From assembly GCA_963662175.1 (NCBI GenBank), contig OY759215.1, positions 43,789,213 through 43,853,212 on the forward strand: a stretch of 64,000 nt of DNA, in the 5' to 3' direction. This DNA is from Aradus depressus (Eukaryota; Arthropoda; Insecta; Hemiptera; Aradidae). Made by a program: the position numbers and the translations under genes. Of the stretch, positions 53,001-63,770 are shown piece by piece (position 1 is the first letter of the stretch; the number at the start of each line of letters is the position of its first letter). The notes beneath the pieces were generated by a model. The model had not been told where the DNA came from. It made no database searches and was given only the letters and a program-made list of their open reading frames with translations.

Positions 53001-53404
53001 AAATTTATTCATCGCATCGCTATTCCCAACAAATCAGAGCTGCCCTACCCTAGCCAGTTTTTTGACTAAAAAAATAGTACATATTGCAGGATGAAAAATT
53101 ACACGAATATGGAACTAAAAGACTGATGAATTCGTCGAAGTGACATGAAATGACCCATTCAACTAAAAATGAACCATAGAAACGCAAACACAATGCCACC
53201 TCTAAATAGAAAGGCAAAATATTCAAATCCTCCCTTATAAAATATAAACCTGTTGGAGAAACCACAACTTCCGTCTCTAACGCCCCCAGGGAGGCAATAA
53301 AATATTTACAGGTCTGCGGTCGTGACCTTTGATACATTGTGGGCTATAAGGTTCTCTGCCGTCGCAAGATTCGTTTCTAACCACAATTTTATTGTTCACC
53401 TTAC
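53001..53404. other. Spacer, no gene recognised
   Basis: Two overlapping ORFs on the minus strand have no domain I recognise. Confidence 0.35.
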
Positions 53405-53485
53405 TTGATGAAGAGATACACTGCCGATGAAGAGGTATACTGCCGATGAAGAGGCATACTGCCAATGAAGAGAGATACTGCCGAT
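53405..53485. repeat. 19-bp tandem repeat, four units
   Basis: TGCCGATGAAGAGGTATAC and close variants follow one another. Confidence 0.85.
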
Positions 53486-53499
53486 ATAATGAATGAATC

Positions 53500-53797
53500 A
53501 ATGTTAACTATTGGTTTTTAGCCCAAACGGTCATTTGGTTTTTGAGGGAGAGCGAAAACGTTACTTCTTGCTGGGGAAGTACGAAGCCGGTGATTCACCG
53601 ACGATCTTTTAATTCCCCAGCTATACGAAGTATAGGGGAAGTTATGTAATCGGTCAACAATTTGATGAGAAATTTTCAATGTAATTTCATGTTTTCCGAC
53701 CTCCAGATTCCAAATATAAAAAACAAAATGTATTTTCTGTGTGTCTGTGAACATGATACCTCCCGATAAAATGAATGTATCAACACTAGACTTTATA
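53500..53797 (+). repeat. Family X, left part of a copy split by a SINE
   Basis: GCCCAAACGGTCATTTGG ends one unit. The family end hairpin TTCCCCAGCTATACGAAGTA with TATAGGGGAA lies at 53613-53640, followed by GTTATGTAATCGGTCA, CTGTGTGTCTGTGAACATGA and ATGAATGTATCAACACTAGA. Confidence 0.75.
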
Positions 53798-54148
53798 GGT
53801 TAGGTTAGGTTTTATGACTCATGCCCGGGCTTTAACTACGAAGTCATATCGCCTACTACCAGAGCGCTCTTTCGTCACTCTGGTGGACATGAGCCCGACT
53901 CTACTATGGGAGTCCTAAATTTAGCCTACCCTAAATTTTTATTCACCTAGGGCAGGAGTCTTTAACGAGTACCTGACATCGTATAGGCTCGGGACCATCG
54001 CTTAACTCCCCATCCTAAGGACGGCGTGCTTAAGTTTATTTTACCTCCCAGATAAAATAAACTAAGGGCCTCGGTCGGGTTTCGAACCCACGTTCTTCAG
54101 CTCAGAAGGCAAGTACGCATACCACTGAGCTACCGGCGCCCTCGCTGA
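53798..54148 (-). mobile_element. tRNA-derived SINE family 1, full length, inserted in family X
   Basis: The 8-bp sequence ACTTTATA is present on both sides (53790-53797 and 54149-54156). In complement the element shows the head (GGCGCCGGTAGCTCAGTGGT), the B box GTGGGTTTCGAAACCCGACC-like region, the complete body and a TTAGG-rich tail (three near-perfect units from 53797). Removing it rejoins ATGAATGTATCAACACTAGA with CTTTATATGTGAATCCAGAA, the normal order of family X. Confidence 0.9.
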
Positions 54149-54720
54149 ACTTTATATGTGAATCCAGAACCCTTTACGGGCGACATGTATTGATTTTCAT
54201 CCAAATCGACTGAAAGGAAAGGGGGGGGGGGGATTAGGGGCAAGGCTTAACTCAAAACCCCTAAAAACTACTTTTGTAATGAATAAATCCTCACAAATTT
54301 CATATGTAAATTCAAAATCCCATAAGGAAAAAAAATATTAATATTCAGGGAAATCGGTAGAAGTGAAGAGGGGGATCATGGAGGAGCACAACCTAAAAAC
54401 CCCAATAACTGCCGATGTAACGAATATATCGAGATGAAATTTCATATTTTAAGTCAAAACCCAGTGAGGACATAACCTGTCAAATTTCAACAATATCGAT
54501 CAAAGGAAAGGGGGGTTCAAGGGAGGAGGCACAATTCAAGAACCCTAATAACTGACAATATGAAGTTATTGACACACAATTTAGTATGAGGATTTAGGAC
54601 CTCCTATGTAAGTATATTAACTTTTGAGTATTAGGTGCAGGTAGACTGATTTTGGAGGGGGACAGAAAAGTTAATTGATTAATTCGTTCTGGGTAAGTAC
54701 ATTGCCGGTGATTTACCGAG
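54149..54720 (+). repeat. Family X, right part: about four tandem units
   Basis: Units with AATAACTGCCGATGTAACGA, AATATATCGAGATGAAATTT, GTGAGGACATAACCTGTCAA and GGGGGTTCAAGGGAGGAGGC follow each other at about 125-130 bp. A run of about 13 G lies at 54221-54233. Confidence 0.75.
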
Positions 54721-54940
54721 CACTTTTTCATTTTCTTTAAGTTTCATATTCGTGTAAAAATGTATAAATCATGTAAAAATGCAGATCTCAATTTTTGGTC
54801 CGTTACCCCTGTTATCTAACATAGATGTCACATTTATGTTAGAGGTAAAAAAAAATTGAGCAGGCCGTCCTTCGGATGGGACGTTAAGCGAAACTAAACC
54901 TGCTTGGGCAAAATGTAGGACTCCCACAGAAGAGGATTCT
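54721..54940 (+). repeat. Spacer and SINE fragment
   Basis: 54855-54935 carries GAGCAGGCCGTCCTTCGGAT, GGGACGTTAAGCG and AAAATGTAGGACTCCCACAG with an internal deletion. Confidence 0.6.
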
Positions 54941-56530
54941 CACCCGATATCGTACAGGAATTTTATCACTTAACGTCCTGTCCGAAAGCCGGTGCGTGCT
55001 AAATTTTTTTTTATTTCCCAGATAAAAATCTTAAGGGCCTTGGCCGGGTTAATTTATAACAGAAAACAGTTTGTCAACACAAGTTGTCAATTACTAAATA
55101 TAATTTTCGTATTCGATATAATTTATTATTTCTATACTGGTGAAAAAAATAAGAAAAAACAACTAAATAAGTAGATAAATAAGTTACTTGTTACTGAGCT
55201 CAAGATCGCAAGTTCGAAACCCGGCCAAGGCCCTTAGGTTTTTATCTGGGAGGTGAAAAACCTTGAGCAGACCGTCCTTCGGATGGGACGTTTAGCGATG
55301 GACCCGAGTCTGTGCGTTGTCAGGGATTCGTTAAAGACCCCTACCCTAGGTGAATAATCATAGGTAGGCAAAATGTAGGACTCCCACAGTAGATTTGTGC
55401 TCATGTCCATCAGAGTGACAGAAGAACGCTCTGGTAGTAGGCGATATGTAGTTACAGTCTGGCCATGAGTCACAATAACTAACATTTATATTAAAAGCGA
55501 AAGGCTGAAGAAAATGAAGAAGGAATCATATAAGGGAGCCAGAAACCTCTGGCAAGGTAAGTCCTCTTGGAGACGTCTTTGTCAAACTTCTGCATCACAA
55601 CGTTGAAGAAGTTCGTTCTAAGTAACTAACTTAGAATATAATTCGCTCGCGGAGGAGTCACTACTTCGTAAGAGGTAAATAAAAGTTTTATTTAGTTAAC
55701 GTGAGTCTTGCAAAAGTATACCAACATCTACAGCTGTTAATTTTATTGACTGTTTATTATAAACTTTGTGTGAAGTTGTCAAGTAACTTCTTACTTCCCC
55801 GCAAGTATAGCGAAAGTTATAAAATCCGTCAGAAATTCGATGTTGTGTTTTCGCCGGAATCCCATGTTATCCTACCCCTAATTCCAAAAATGAACAAAAA
55901 TAAATGCTGTATGTCTGTGTGCGTGTATGTCTGCGAAAAATAAAATTGCATGAATAGACAATATTTTAAAAATAAATTTGTTATAGTTAATTATTGTGAC
56001 TCATGCACAGACTGTGACTACATATCGCCTACTACCAGAGCGCTCTTTTGTCACTCTGGTGTACATGAGCCTGACTCTACAATGGGAGTCCTAAATTTTG
56101 CCTACCTAGGATTATTCACCTAGGGTAGGGGTCTTTAACGAATCCCTGACATCGCACTGACTCGGGTCCATCGATAAACGTCTCATCCGAAGGACGGTCT
56201 TCTCAAGGTTTTTCACCTCCCAGTTAAAAAACTTAAGGGCCTCGGCCAGTTTTCGAACTTGCGATCTTGAGCTCAATAACGAGAACTTATTTATGTACTT
56301 ATTTAGTTGTTTTTTCCTATTTTTTTTTCACCAGTATAGAAATAATAAATTATATCGAATACAAAAACTATATTTGGTAATTGACAATTTGTGTTGACAA
56401 ACTGTTTTCTATTATAAATTAACCCGGCCGAGGCCCTTAAGATTTTTATTTGGGAAATGAAAAGAACTTGAGCACGCGCCGGCTTTCGGACAGGACTTTA
56501 AGTGATAAAATTCCAGGACGATGTCGGGTA
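54941..56530. repeat. Large inverted duplication of SINE-containing sequence
   Basis: Left arm 54941-55483 and right arm 55986-56530 are reverse complements over about 545 bp with many substitutions. Each arm holds one SINE end (CCTGTCCGAAAGCC, GGGCCTTGGCCGGGTTAATT), then non-SINE sequence of about 130 bp (CAGAAAACAGTTTGTCAACA, ATACTGGTGAAAAAAATAAG), then a second SINE body (GATCGCAAGTTCGAAACCCG to GAGTCACAATAACTAAC). The spacer 55484-55985 is unrelated and includes a family X end (TTACTTCCCCGCAAGTATAG) near 55790-55930. Confidence 0.85.
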
Positions 56531-56690
56531 CTCGTTAAAGACCCCCTACCTTAAGGTGAATAAACCTAGATAAACAAAATTTATGACTCCCATAGTAGAG
56601 TCGGGCTCATGTCCACCAAGCACCGAAAGAGCGCTCTGATAGTAGGCGATATGACTTCGTAGTTAAAGCATGAGTCACAATTACCAACTA
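56531..56690 (+). repeat. SINE family 1, 3' half
   Basis: TACTCGTTAAAGACCCCCTA, TAGAGTCGGGCTCATGTCCA, GCTCTGATAGTAGGCGATAT and GCATGAGTCACAATTACC continue the SINE begun inside the right arm of the inverted duplication. Confidence 0.8.
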
Positions 56691-56989
56691 GAAGCAATTT
56701 TAGTTACTCTTTATTTATTATTATTATTTGTCTATTTTTATTTATTTCACATTGTTTACCTATATATTTATATTTTTTTGTATCTCTAAAAAAATGTGTC
56801 ATCCATTTCTTTCTTATTGTATTATGTTGTATTAACTTTTATATTTGTTGTTTAGCATTAAAGCTTTTATTTTTCGTTAAATTTAATATAGTATTATTAT
56901 TTCTTATTGTAAATATGTTCAAACTCAATGGTATAAAAATAAATAATGGCTGTTCTTCTTTCTCCACAGAGATAATGTAAATATACTTA
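56691..56989. other. AT-rich spacer
   Basis: Nothing recognised. Confidence 0.4.
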
Positions 56990-57105
56990 TCTGTACTCAT
57001 TTAAATAAGTATACTATTTGTGTACTTATTTATATAAGTATACTATATCAGTACTTATTCAATTAAGTATACTATTTATGTACTTATTAAAATATGTATA
57101 CATTA
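56990..57105. repeat. 29-bp tandem repeat, three to four units
   Basis: TACTTATTTATATAAGTATA with variants repeats at 29-bp steps. Each unit is itself partly palindromic (TACTTA-TAAGTA). Confidence 0.85.
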
Positions 57106-57849
57106 TTGTTACGTATTATTATGATCCCTTCAGTTCAGATCAGTGACGGACCTAAGTAATCTTAAAAAAAGGAAAACAGATTTTGATTTTGATGTGGTGA
57201 TGAATGACATTCCAACTAGATAATAGAATGTTGATCCTGGAATAGATTGAGGGAGGGTTCGATGCTAGACGAAGGAAACGATGGAGATATTTGACAAATG
57301 GAACTTTGAGAACGGCAAGTTTCCATTATGGCTGTCATTTGTCAAAAACAGAGCGCCGCCCTGTCTCAAATCCACTAACTCCCTGCTCTTTTCAACAAGT
57401 TACCATTTTTATAACGTTTTTTTTTAGGTTGCTGACCTCAAAATGCAAGCAGTGAATGACATCTGATTATCCGTTCATTATTGAATTGTTTCCATTTCAA
57501 GTAATGTTCCATGCACAGGTACGTCAAAAAAAAAACATAACTTAGCGTTACCGAAGAATGAGAGTTAAATTGAGGTACTAAAACTGCCAAGATCAGAAAT
57601 TGCGGAGCTGCCTACCCACCAGTTTTATTCCGACCTCAATAAGCGGTTAGGGAAAAAAAACTGTTCGAGAAGAGAGAAGAAGAATTTTGAAGGAATTCGA
57701 GCTTCTGTCGTGTAAAGAAAAAACTCAGTATTTGGAATCATGTTCCTGAAGATTCAGGGCCTTATTGGTGGTCCTGAAGATGGAAATGTATAGTTTCCGA
57801 AACTTCGGGCAAATATTGTGGTTTTTTTTCTGTACAGGACAAAATCTCA
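57106..57849. other. Intergenic, no gene recognised
   Basis: No sustained frame or repeat that I can assign. Confidence 0.4.
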
Positions 57850-58160
57850 ACACTCTGAAGGACATGGAGTTATTCTCCCCTTCCCTTTGGCAGATTCCAC
57901 TGAAAATCAATAGATGTTCTTTTTTAGAGGTTGTAGACACATATAAAATTTTGTGTCAATACATTCATTCTATATGGAGTTATCGTGTTCAGAATTTCAC
58001 ACAGACAAACAGATGAAATGAATATATCATCACAAAATTTAGTTTGAAAATTCAGAAGTCAACAACTGAGTTTTAATCTACACGGTCGATTGGTTTTAGA
58101 GGGAGAGAGAAAACTTAATATATTAATTCGATAAAATGGCCGGCGATTCACCAACGACTT
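57850..58160 (-). repeat. Dispersed repeat family X
   Basis: CTTCCCTTTGGCAGATTCCA, CTGAAAATCAATAGATGTTC, TATATGGAGTTATCGTGTTC and GGTCGATTGGTTTTAGAGGG are diagnostic. Confidence 0.7.
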
Positions 58161-60012
58161 AATAATAGTAATATTGTATCTATAATAAAGTTGAATTTCC
58201 AAGGTGGTTGTATTCAATTGCCCCATTGCTGTTCTCTTATACTATCTGATACAGATAAGTGGCGTTCGTGATCCAAACCCTCTAAATCTAGGAAGGTGAT
58301 TTTCAAAAACCTTTTATTCTCCCATTAGGTTTCAAAAGCTTCTCATTGCAAGCTAATTTATAATAGTTACAATTACACTGATCAAAAAAATTAGTGAAAA
58401 TATTAATAACTTTTTATTTTGCAGTGATTTGGAAGGAATCCTTCTTAGAAACATTAAAAATTCGTATGGAATGCTTAAAAAATTGTAATAATTTCAAATC
58501 ACGATCATTCTTAGTGCTGCTTATGCTGGTGGTATAAATTTAATTAAAAATTGCATACCGGATCTTTGTGCACCTCTCATTTTCGCAAAGGGATGTTATT
58601 TTATAATTACTATTATTAATCATTATTATTTTATAATATTGGAAGGGACCTACTAACGCTGTAAATTCTACTATAATTTTATATATGTTACGGTCAGTCT
58701 GATTAATTGGTATGTACGAGCATTAACAATTATCGTTTATCATTAATACAATTACGAGGAGAAAGTGATTGATTTAGGAGAATTAATAACATGAACTAGT
58801 TATTATTAATAATTCCCACCTACTGACTGTAAATATCACCTTATTCTTACTGTATCTAATTTAACAAAAAATATAAGCTTTAATGTAAGGAACATATATT
58901 TATAAATTTGATACAATAAGAAAACATGATATAAATTGTAGTATATGAGGATATCGATTGTTATCACTTATTTGTATCGATTGTTTTGGGAGATTGATCA
59001 GAAAAGGGTAACCATGGTGTAACCTGTCAGAGGAGCATGGGATCTTGTAGCTCATGGTTAATCAAGTTATGTACACAGTTTAGACAAAAGTATGGATTTA
59101 TTATTTTTCGTTTGTAAGTGTTTTTATATAAGTGTACCTAACAAATTGTAAATTGTGTAAGTTGAGCTTTTATATATGATATACTTATTTATATTAAAAA
59201 TTTTCATATAATTGGATTATATATTCACCCTGACGTCGGTCCTTTTAGTTATCAGTACAGGTTTTTCTGAAAAAAGTAAAAGTATGTAACTGGTGGCTTC
59301 ACTAAAAAGACCGACGTGTGTGTCCATTTTATTATTTGGTTTGTTTGTTTGATGTATTAAGGTGTTCGACTTCTTGGTCATTACATATTTTTATTATTTA
59401 GGATATCATTTGTAACAAATTGTTTCTATTATATTAACCAAGACCGATAGGGAATAATTACCAGTTAATGTAATTAGTAGAGAACACATTGATCAAATTA
59501 CGCGGTCAATGTTAATAGATGTCGGTAGTTATTAATATTAACAGATTTATTAGACTAATTGTATACATGGGACGAAATCAATGTGACGTAATCTTTAGAA
59601 TATTCTGTGTTCACATCAATCTTGCTCGCCTTCAAAATTGCCTACTTCCCAATCAAAAACATTCTCATTGCTTCTACCAATCAAGTTCGATAACTTGGGT
59701 TTTATTTAGACAATGGGCTTCCCGCAGAACAGAACTTAGGAAGTAAGTCTCCCACAAGACAGATACTTGGATTCTAGTCAAAATTATCAATAGAAAACGA
59801 ACTATCACAGTTACAACACAATTAGATTAGTCAATCTCTCCTGTTAGGCGGACTTGAAATCTGGAGCTGAGCCAAATAAATCCTCTGTCAACAGAAATCC
59901 CTTCAAAATTAAAATACTTACATGAATTGTCAACACACTCTTCCTTTTAAAGACCCAAATATTCATTGCACATAACTAATTCATTCCAGTTTCTTAATTC
60001 CAACTTCTAATT
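58161..60012. other. Intergenic; one Tc1-like end
   Basis: TACACTGATCAAAAAAATTA at 58375 resembles the terminus of a Tc1/mariner element (TA then CACTGATCAAAA), but no matching opposite end was found. The remainder is AT-rich with only short ORFs. Confidence 0.35.
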
Positions 60013-60130
60013 CTGTAGCGCAAGTTACACTGCAGCCAGCTGATGGCATCGCCTTCGGAAAGCGGCGGCGCATGATTTGGTGCAAGCCCAGAGAGCAGCC
60101 CTTTGAAGGTGTACATCGGCTGCGCTACAG
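60013..60130. repeat. 118-bp segment with 10-bp perfect inverted ends
   Basis: CTGTAGCGCA at 60013-60022 is mirrored by TGCGCTACAG at 60121-60130. The interior is GC-rich (GGAAAGCGGCGGCGCATGAT) compared with its surroundings. It may be a tiny MITE or a gene fragment. Confidence 0.5.
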
Positions 60131-60224
60131 CACCCCCATTCCCATAAAATTAGATGGTCCTGTCACCTCGAACTTTTATAGACTCAGTTATAGATGAGCC
60201 CTAGTCCTGGAAGAGGAAATGCGC

Positions 60225-60605
60225 CGACAATCCAGACCAGAGCGTTGCAAGGACATTGTCCAGGAATGGATAGTGGGAAAATGGCAACAACGTTGATCAT
60301 GAAGTTCGGATGACGTATGCGTACTTTCCGGGAGTCCGGGTACGCCTCGACTTTACGTTGATACAGCCTGACCACTAGATTGCCCCGATGTTATCAGGTC
60401 ACAGATATTTTAACTCACAACTCTTCTTCTTTGAGAAGGAGAACAATCTCGAATGTCCGCTGCATGACCAGGCCAGGCTGGAGTTAATTCGCTGGACCGA
60501 ATTATACCTGGAACTGGACCTGCGGCAGATGGTGACGGAGACCGGCTACCCAGTGTTACGCCGGTTTGTCCGCTCCTGGTGGAACCGAAAGAAAGTAGTC
60601 TGAAT
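60225..60605 (+). pseudogene. LINE 3' ORF fragment, same family as at 13170
   Basis: RDIVQEWIVGKWQQR near 60239-60290, then a broken middle, then ARLELIRWTELYLELDLRQM, VTETGYPVLRRFVRSWWNRK and KKVV with a stop at 60601. The Cys motif is largely lost (a deletion after ECP-like codons). It matches the copy at 13170-13615 block for block but is differently damaged. Confidence 0.75.
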
Positions 60606-61019
60606 GCCTGCGGACGACCTCACCATTGACTCATTTAAGCTCCACTTTGATTGACCCCAAGCTCGTGACTAACATTCATGGAATCTAGGGGTGTGGCCAT
60701 AAAATTGGGGCGGCGAAATCGAATTGCGCCAATGGGATACCTGTTATTCTAAGTTACCCTTGTTTATGATATTTAAAACTATTAAACTGCGACAACATCC
60801 TTTCTAACTCATATTGAATTCCACCAACTAAGTACCGAAATTCAGTTTTCTCGTTCTGACTGTGTTTATATTCTCTATTAGTCCGAGAGTCCAAGTCCTA
60901 TGATATATTATAAAAAATTGCGATATCGAGCTGAAGCAAATGGAAATATAAATGACATATTTAATCGTTTACATTGAGAAATAAATTTTTCTATTTTTTG
61001 TTTTTCAATGTATCCTATT
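60606..61019. other. Spacer, nothing recognised
   Basis: No repeat or ORF of note. Confidence 0.35.
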
Positions 61020-61183
61020 TTCAAACGAGCGCAGTTCAATATAAGGATTATGTGGAGGATGTCAGCAATTCAACACCGGCCATATTGGGTCCCGGCGTTG
61101 AGGGCGAGGCCGCTGGACCTGTCTTCCAGGCAGCATTGTGTGTCCTACGCCCCTTAATCCCAGCCGCTGAGAACCTGTAATCT
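61020..61183 (+). other. Coding-like GC-rich segment, unknown
   Basis: An open frame reads YKDYVEDVSNSTPAILGPGV then PVFQAALCVLRPLIPAAENL and stops at 61179. It differs from its AT-rich flanks. It follows a LINE fragment by 400 bp, so it may be retroelement sequence, or a lone 3' exon. I do not recognise it. Confidence 0.3.
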
Positions 61184-61403
61184 CCTTTTACCATAACATG
61201 CAAATGACGTGAAAATAATGAAAGAGCAGGAAATCCATTAAAAAAACAAAAAAAAACACTCACTTAAGTCTTCCAACCGCTCAATTAAAAGCAATATAAA
61301 ATCCTCTTTTGTTATTTAATTTTTTTTTTTGTTTCAACTTGTTTTAATCCGTTTTTCCCCTCTACACAAAAAGTACGTCTTGAAGTGTTTCAAAAAGACA
61401 TTA

Positions 61404-61836
61404 CAGTCGAATCTCTATATAGTGAAAAACTAGATATTACAAAATGATGCCCTAATCCCTTGACAAAAACTCGAAATCGAAAACAACGAATATTGTGAAG
61501 AAGTGCCACCTACATCGAAAGATGCCTCCGAGTCACTTCACCAGTATCTGCTTACATAAGAAGTTGATGACATCATTTTTTCCGCCATCATTATAATTAA
61601 AAACGCAGTGGATTGAGGACACTTAACATCGTTAAAGCAGCGAAAAATTACAGAATTCTACTATACATTTAATTATGTATGCAAGTACATATTATGTTAT
61701 ACTTGCGTACATAATTAAATGTATAATAGAATTCTTATAACCCCTCTCGATATTACGAAATTTTATTATACCAAAAACTCGATACTACGAATTTTTTCTC
61801 ATGCTCCTTGAGTTTCGTTATATGGAGAGTTGACTG
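61404..61836. mobile_element. Pogo/Tigger-like MITE, 433 bp, TA target duplication
   Basis: The left end CAGTCGAATCTCTATATAGT and right end TATATGGAGAGTTGACTG are imperfect inverted repeats, each bordered by TA (61402-61403 and 61837-61838). This is the pogo-family layout. Internal subterminal copies (GATATTACGAAATT, CGATACTACGAATTT) match the ends. A perfect-like inner palindrome lies at 61652-61734 (AGAATTCTACTATACATTTA against its complement). No transposase is encoded. Confidence 0.85.
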
Positions 61837-62544
61837 TACATGAAATTCAAAAATACGTTGAGTTAAATTCGACAGCCAAAAGTGGTAAATCGAAAAATTA
61901 ATCGGACCGAATAAAGTTTTAACATATTAGTGACCCATTTCTATATTATACTATAGCTAACTATAACTTATAACTAAACTATAGTTTTGTTGGACATACG
62001 TCTGTCTGGATTTCACGCACTTTGACAAAAATTTTTAACCACTTTCCATTTGATCGATTTGATGAAATTCAGAACGTAAATAGCATTTGGAGAGAGAAAT
62101 ATATCTATGGATACATGTTCCCCTTTTGTGTACCCGACCTCTTGACAAACGATGAATTTTCATGACGCTGATATGAATTTTCATCCACTGATTCAACACA
62201 AAATTGAATATTTGTGAAGAAGCCTGAGGTATGCTCAATCAAAGAAGTACTCATCTTTCTATTTTCTTACTCAAAATTGTATTGCAATTTTAGCTCCCAG
62301 CAACCAGCTACTAGAAGGTTAATAAATAAAAACGTTTTGGAAGTTAATGATTTTTTGGAAAAGTGCACTTAATACTTTCTGAATTTTTATGAATCATATT
62401 CACAGACAAATGTTCGAGTTCGATTAGCATTGCAATATCGATATGGAAATTTTGGTCTCTGAAGGTAATACACACCCATAAACTTTTTTACTAAAATACA
62501 TAAATTAGGGAATTAAGAGGAAATTTTAGTTATTATCGTAGTAT
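61837..62544. other. Intergenic, no gene recognised
   Basis: A short repeated string CTATAACTATAACTTATAAC-like is near 61955-61985. Nothing else assignable. Confidence 0.4.
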
Positions 62545-62842
62545 TGTCTCACGCCCGGACTATAACTGTGAGTTAAGTGCTCTTTTGTCGTTCTAATGAT
62601 ATGAGCACGACTCTACAATGCCCTAAATTTTGCCTGCCCATGCTTATTTACCTAGGGTAGAGAAGTCGAGTACCTGACATCGTACGGGCTCAGGACCATT
62701 GCTTAGCGTCCCATCCGAAGGACGGCGTGCTCAAGGTTTTTTTAACTGATAAAAAACCTAAGGGTCTCGACTGGGTATCAAACCCGCGACCTTGAGCTGA
62801 GTAGGCAAGCACGCTACCTCTGAACTACCGACGCCCTCAAGA
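62545..62842 (-). repeat. tRNA-derived SINE, family 1
   Basis: In complement: head GGCGTCGGTAGTTCAGAGGT, B box GGGTTTGATACCCAGTC, then CCGTCCTTCGGATGGGACGC, TCGTGCTCATATCATTAG and ATAGTCCGGGCGTGAGACA. Flanks AAGAGGAAATTTTAGTTATT and AAGAGAAAATTGTAATT look like an aged target duplication. Confidence 0.85.
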
Positions 62843-63139
62843 GAAAATTGTAATTACTCTCCTTGATAATTTTGACCTACCGAACGGGGTCAATTTAAGT
62901 CAAATGGTCAAATGTGTGAACTTTGACCTCTCAGAACTTTGATGATTTACTGAACATAAATTGTACTTTCAAAAAGTACACATTTTCTGATTTTATTTAT
63001 TCTTAGTTTTAGCGGTTGCCTCAAAAATACGAACATACAAAATGGCGGGAAAAGAGTTGAGTTAAGTACCATGTTTCAAATGGCTATAACTAAGAATCTA
63101 TTCCAACAATGACGGCTCATTATGGGCTCAGCTATTTAG

Positions 63140-63280
63140 TAGCACTTTAATGGTTCGAATTCCGTCAGGGAGAGTTGTATTTCATATATAGAACTCCCTC
63201 GCGGAGCCATGGAAGTTGTGTAAATTATCAAAATAACACCGTTATAGATACATGACTAATATCCATCGTGATATGAAGCC
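63140..63280 (+). repeat. tRNA-derived SINE, family 2
   Basis: GGTTCGAATTCCGTCAGGGA (B box), ATATAGAACTCCCTCGCGGA and GCCATGGAAGTTGTGTAAAT match the copies at 24880 and 29530 in the opposite orientation. Confidence 0.65.
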
Positions 63281-63335
63281 CAAAAAAATTAAATTGTATC
63301 GCATAGCAACAAATTTAAAATATGTTTTTTTGCAG

Positions 63336-63600
63336 GGCGCTGGTAGCTCAATGGTATGCGTGTTAGCTTACTGAGCTCAAGATTATTGGAGGTAAAATAA
63401 ACTTAAGCACGTCGTCCTTCGGATGGGACGTTAAGCGATGGTCCCGAGCCTGTACGATGTCAGGTACTCGTTAAAGACCCCTGCCCTAGGTGAATAAAAA
63501 TTTAGGGTAGACAAAATTTCGGACTCCCACAGTAGAGTCGGGCTCATGTCCACCAGAGTGGCGAAGAGCGCTCTGGTAGAAGGCGATAAAAACTAACCTA
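63336..63600 (+). repeat. tRNA-derived SINE, family 1, B box deleted
   Basis: The head GGGCGCTGGTAGCTCAATGG and GCTTACTGAGCTCAAGAT joins directly to GGAGGTAAAATAAACTTAAG, so the B box is missing. The remaining body is well preserved (GACGTTAAGCGATGGTCCCG, GAGTCGGGCTCATGTCCACC), and the tail is AACTAACCTATAG. Confidence 0.88.
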
Positions 63601-63649
63601 TAGTAATTTGTTGTGTCACCGTTTTCATTGTTATTGTTAATGCGTTATT

Positions 63650-63770
63650 CTGAGAGTGCTTTTCTTATACCCAGTAATGCCAGTATGAATTGAATTTGAG
63701 AGGGGGAGTGAAAGTAATCGGAATGTGGTTGATATAAGAAAGTCCTCGCTACGTCACATATTTAAAACTT
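63650..63770. repeat. Family M1, right half
   Basis: ATACCCAGTAATGCCAGTAT, TTTGAGAGGGGGAG and GATATAAGAAAGTCCTCGCT with ACGTCACATAT are the M1 right end. Confidence 0.7.

Noticed and set aside
53120..53150. CTGATGAATTCGTCGAAG resembling a hammerhead core
   Set aside because: No stem II and no GAAA; chance similarity.
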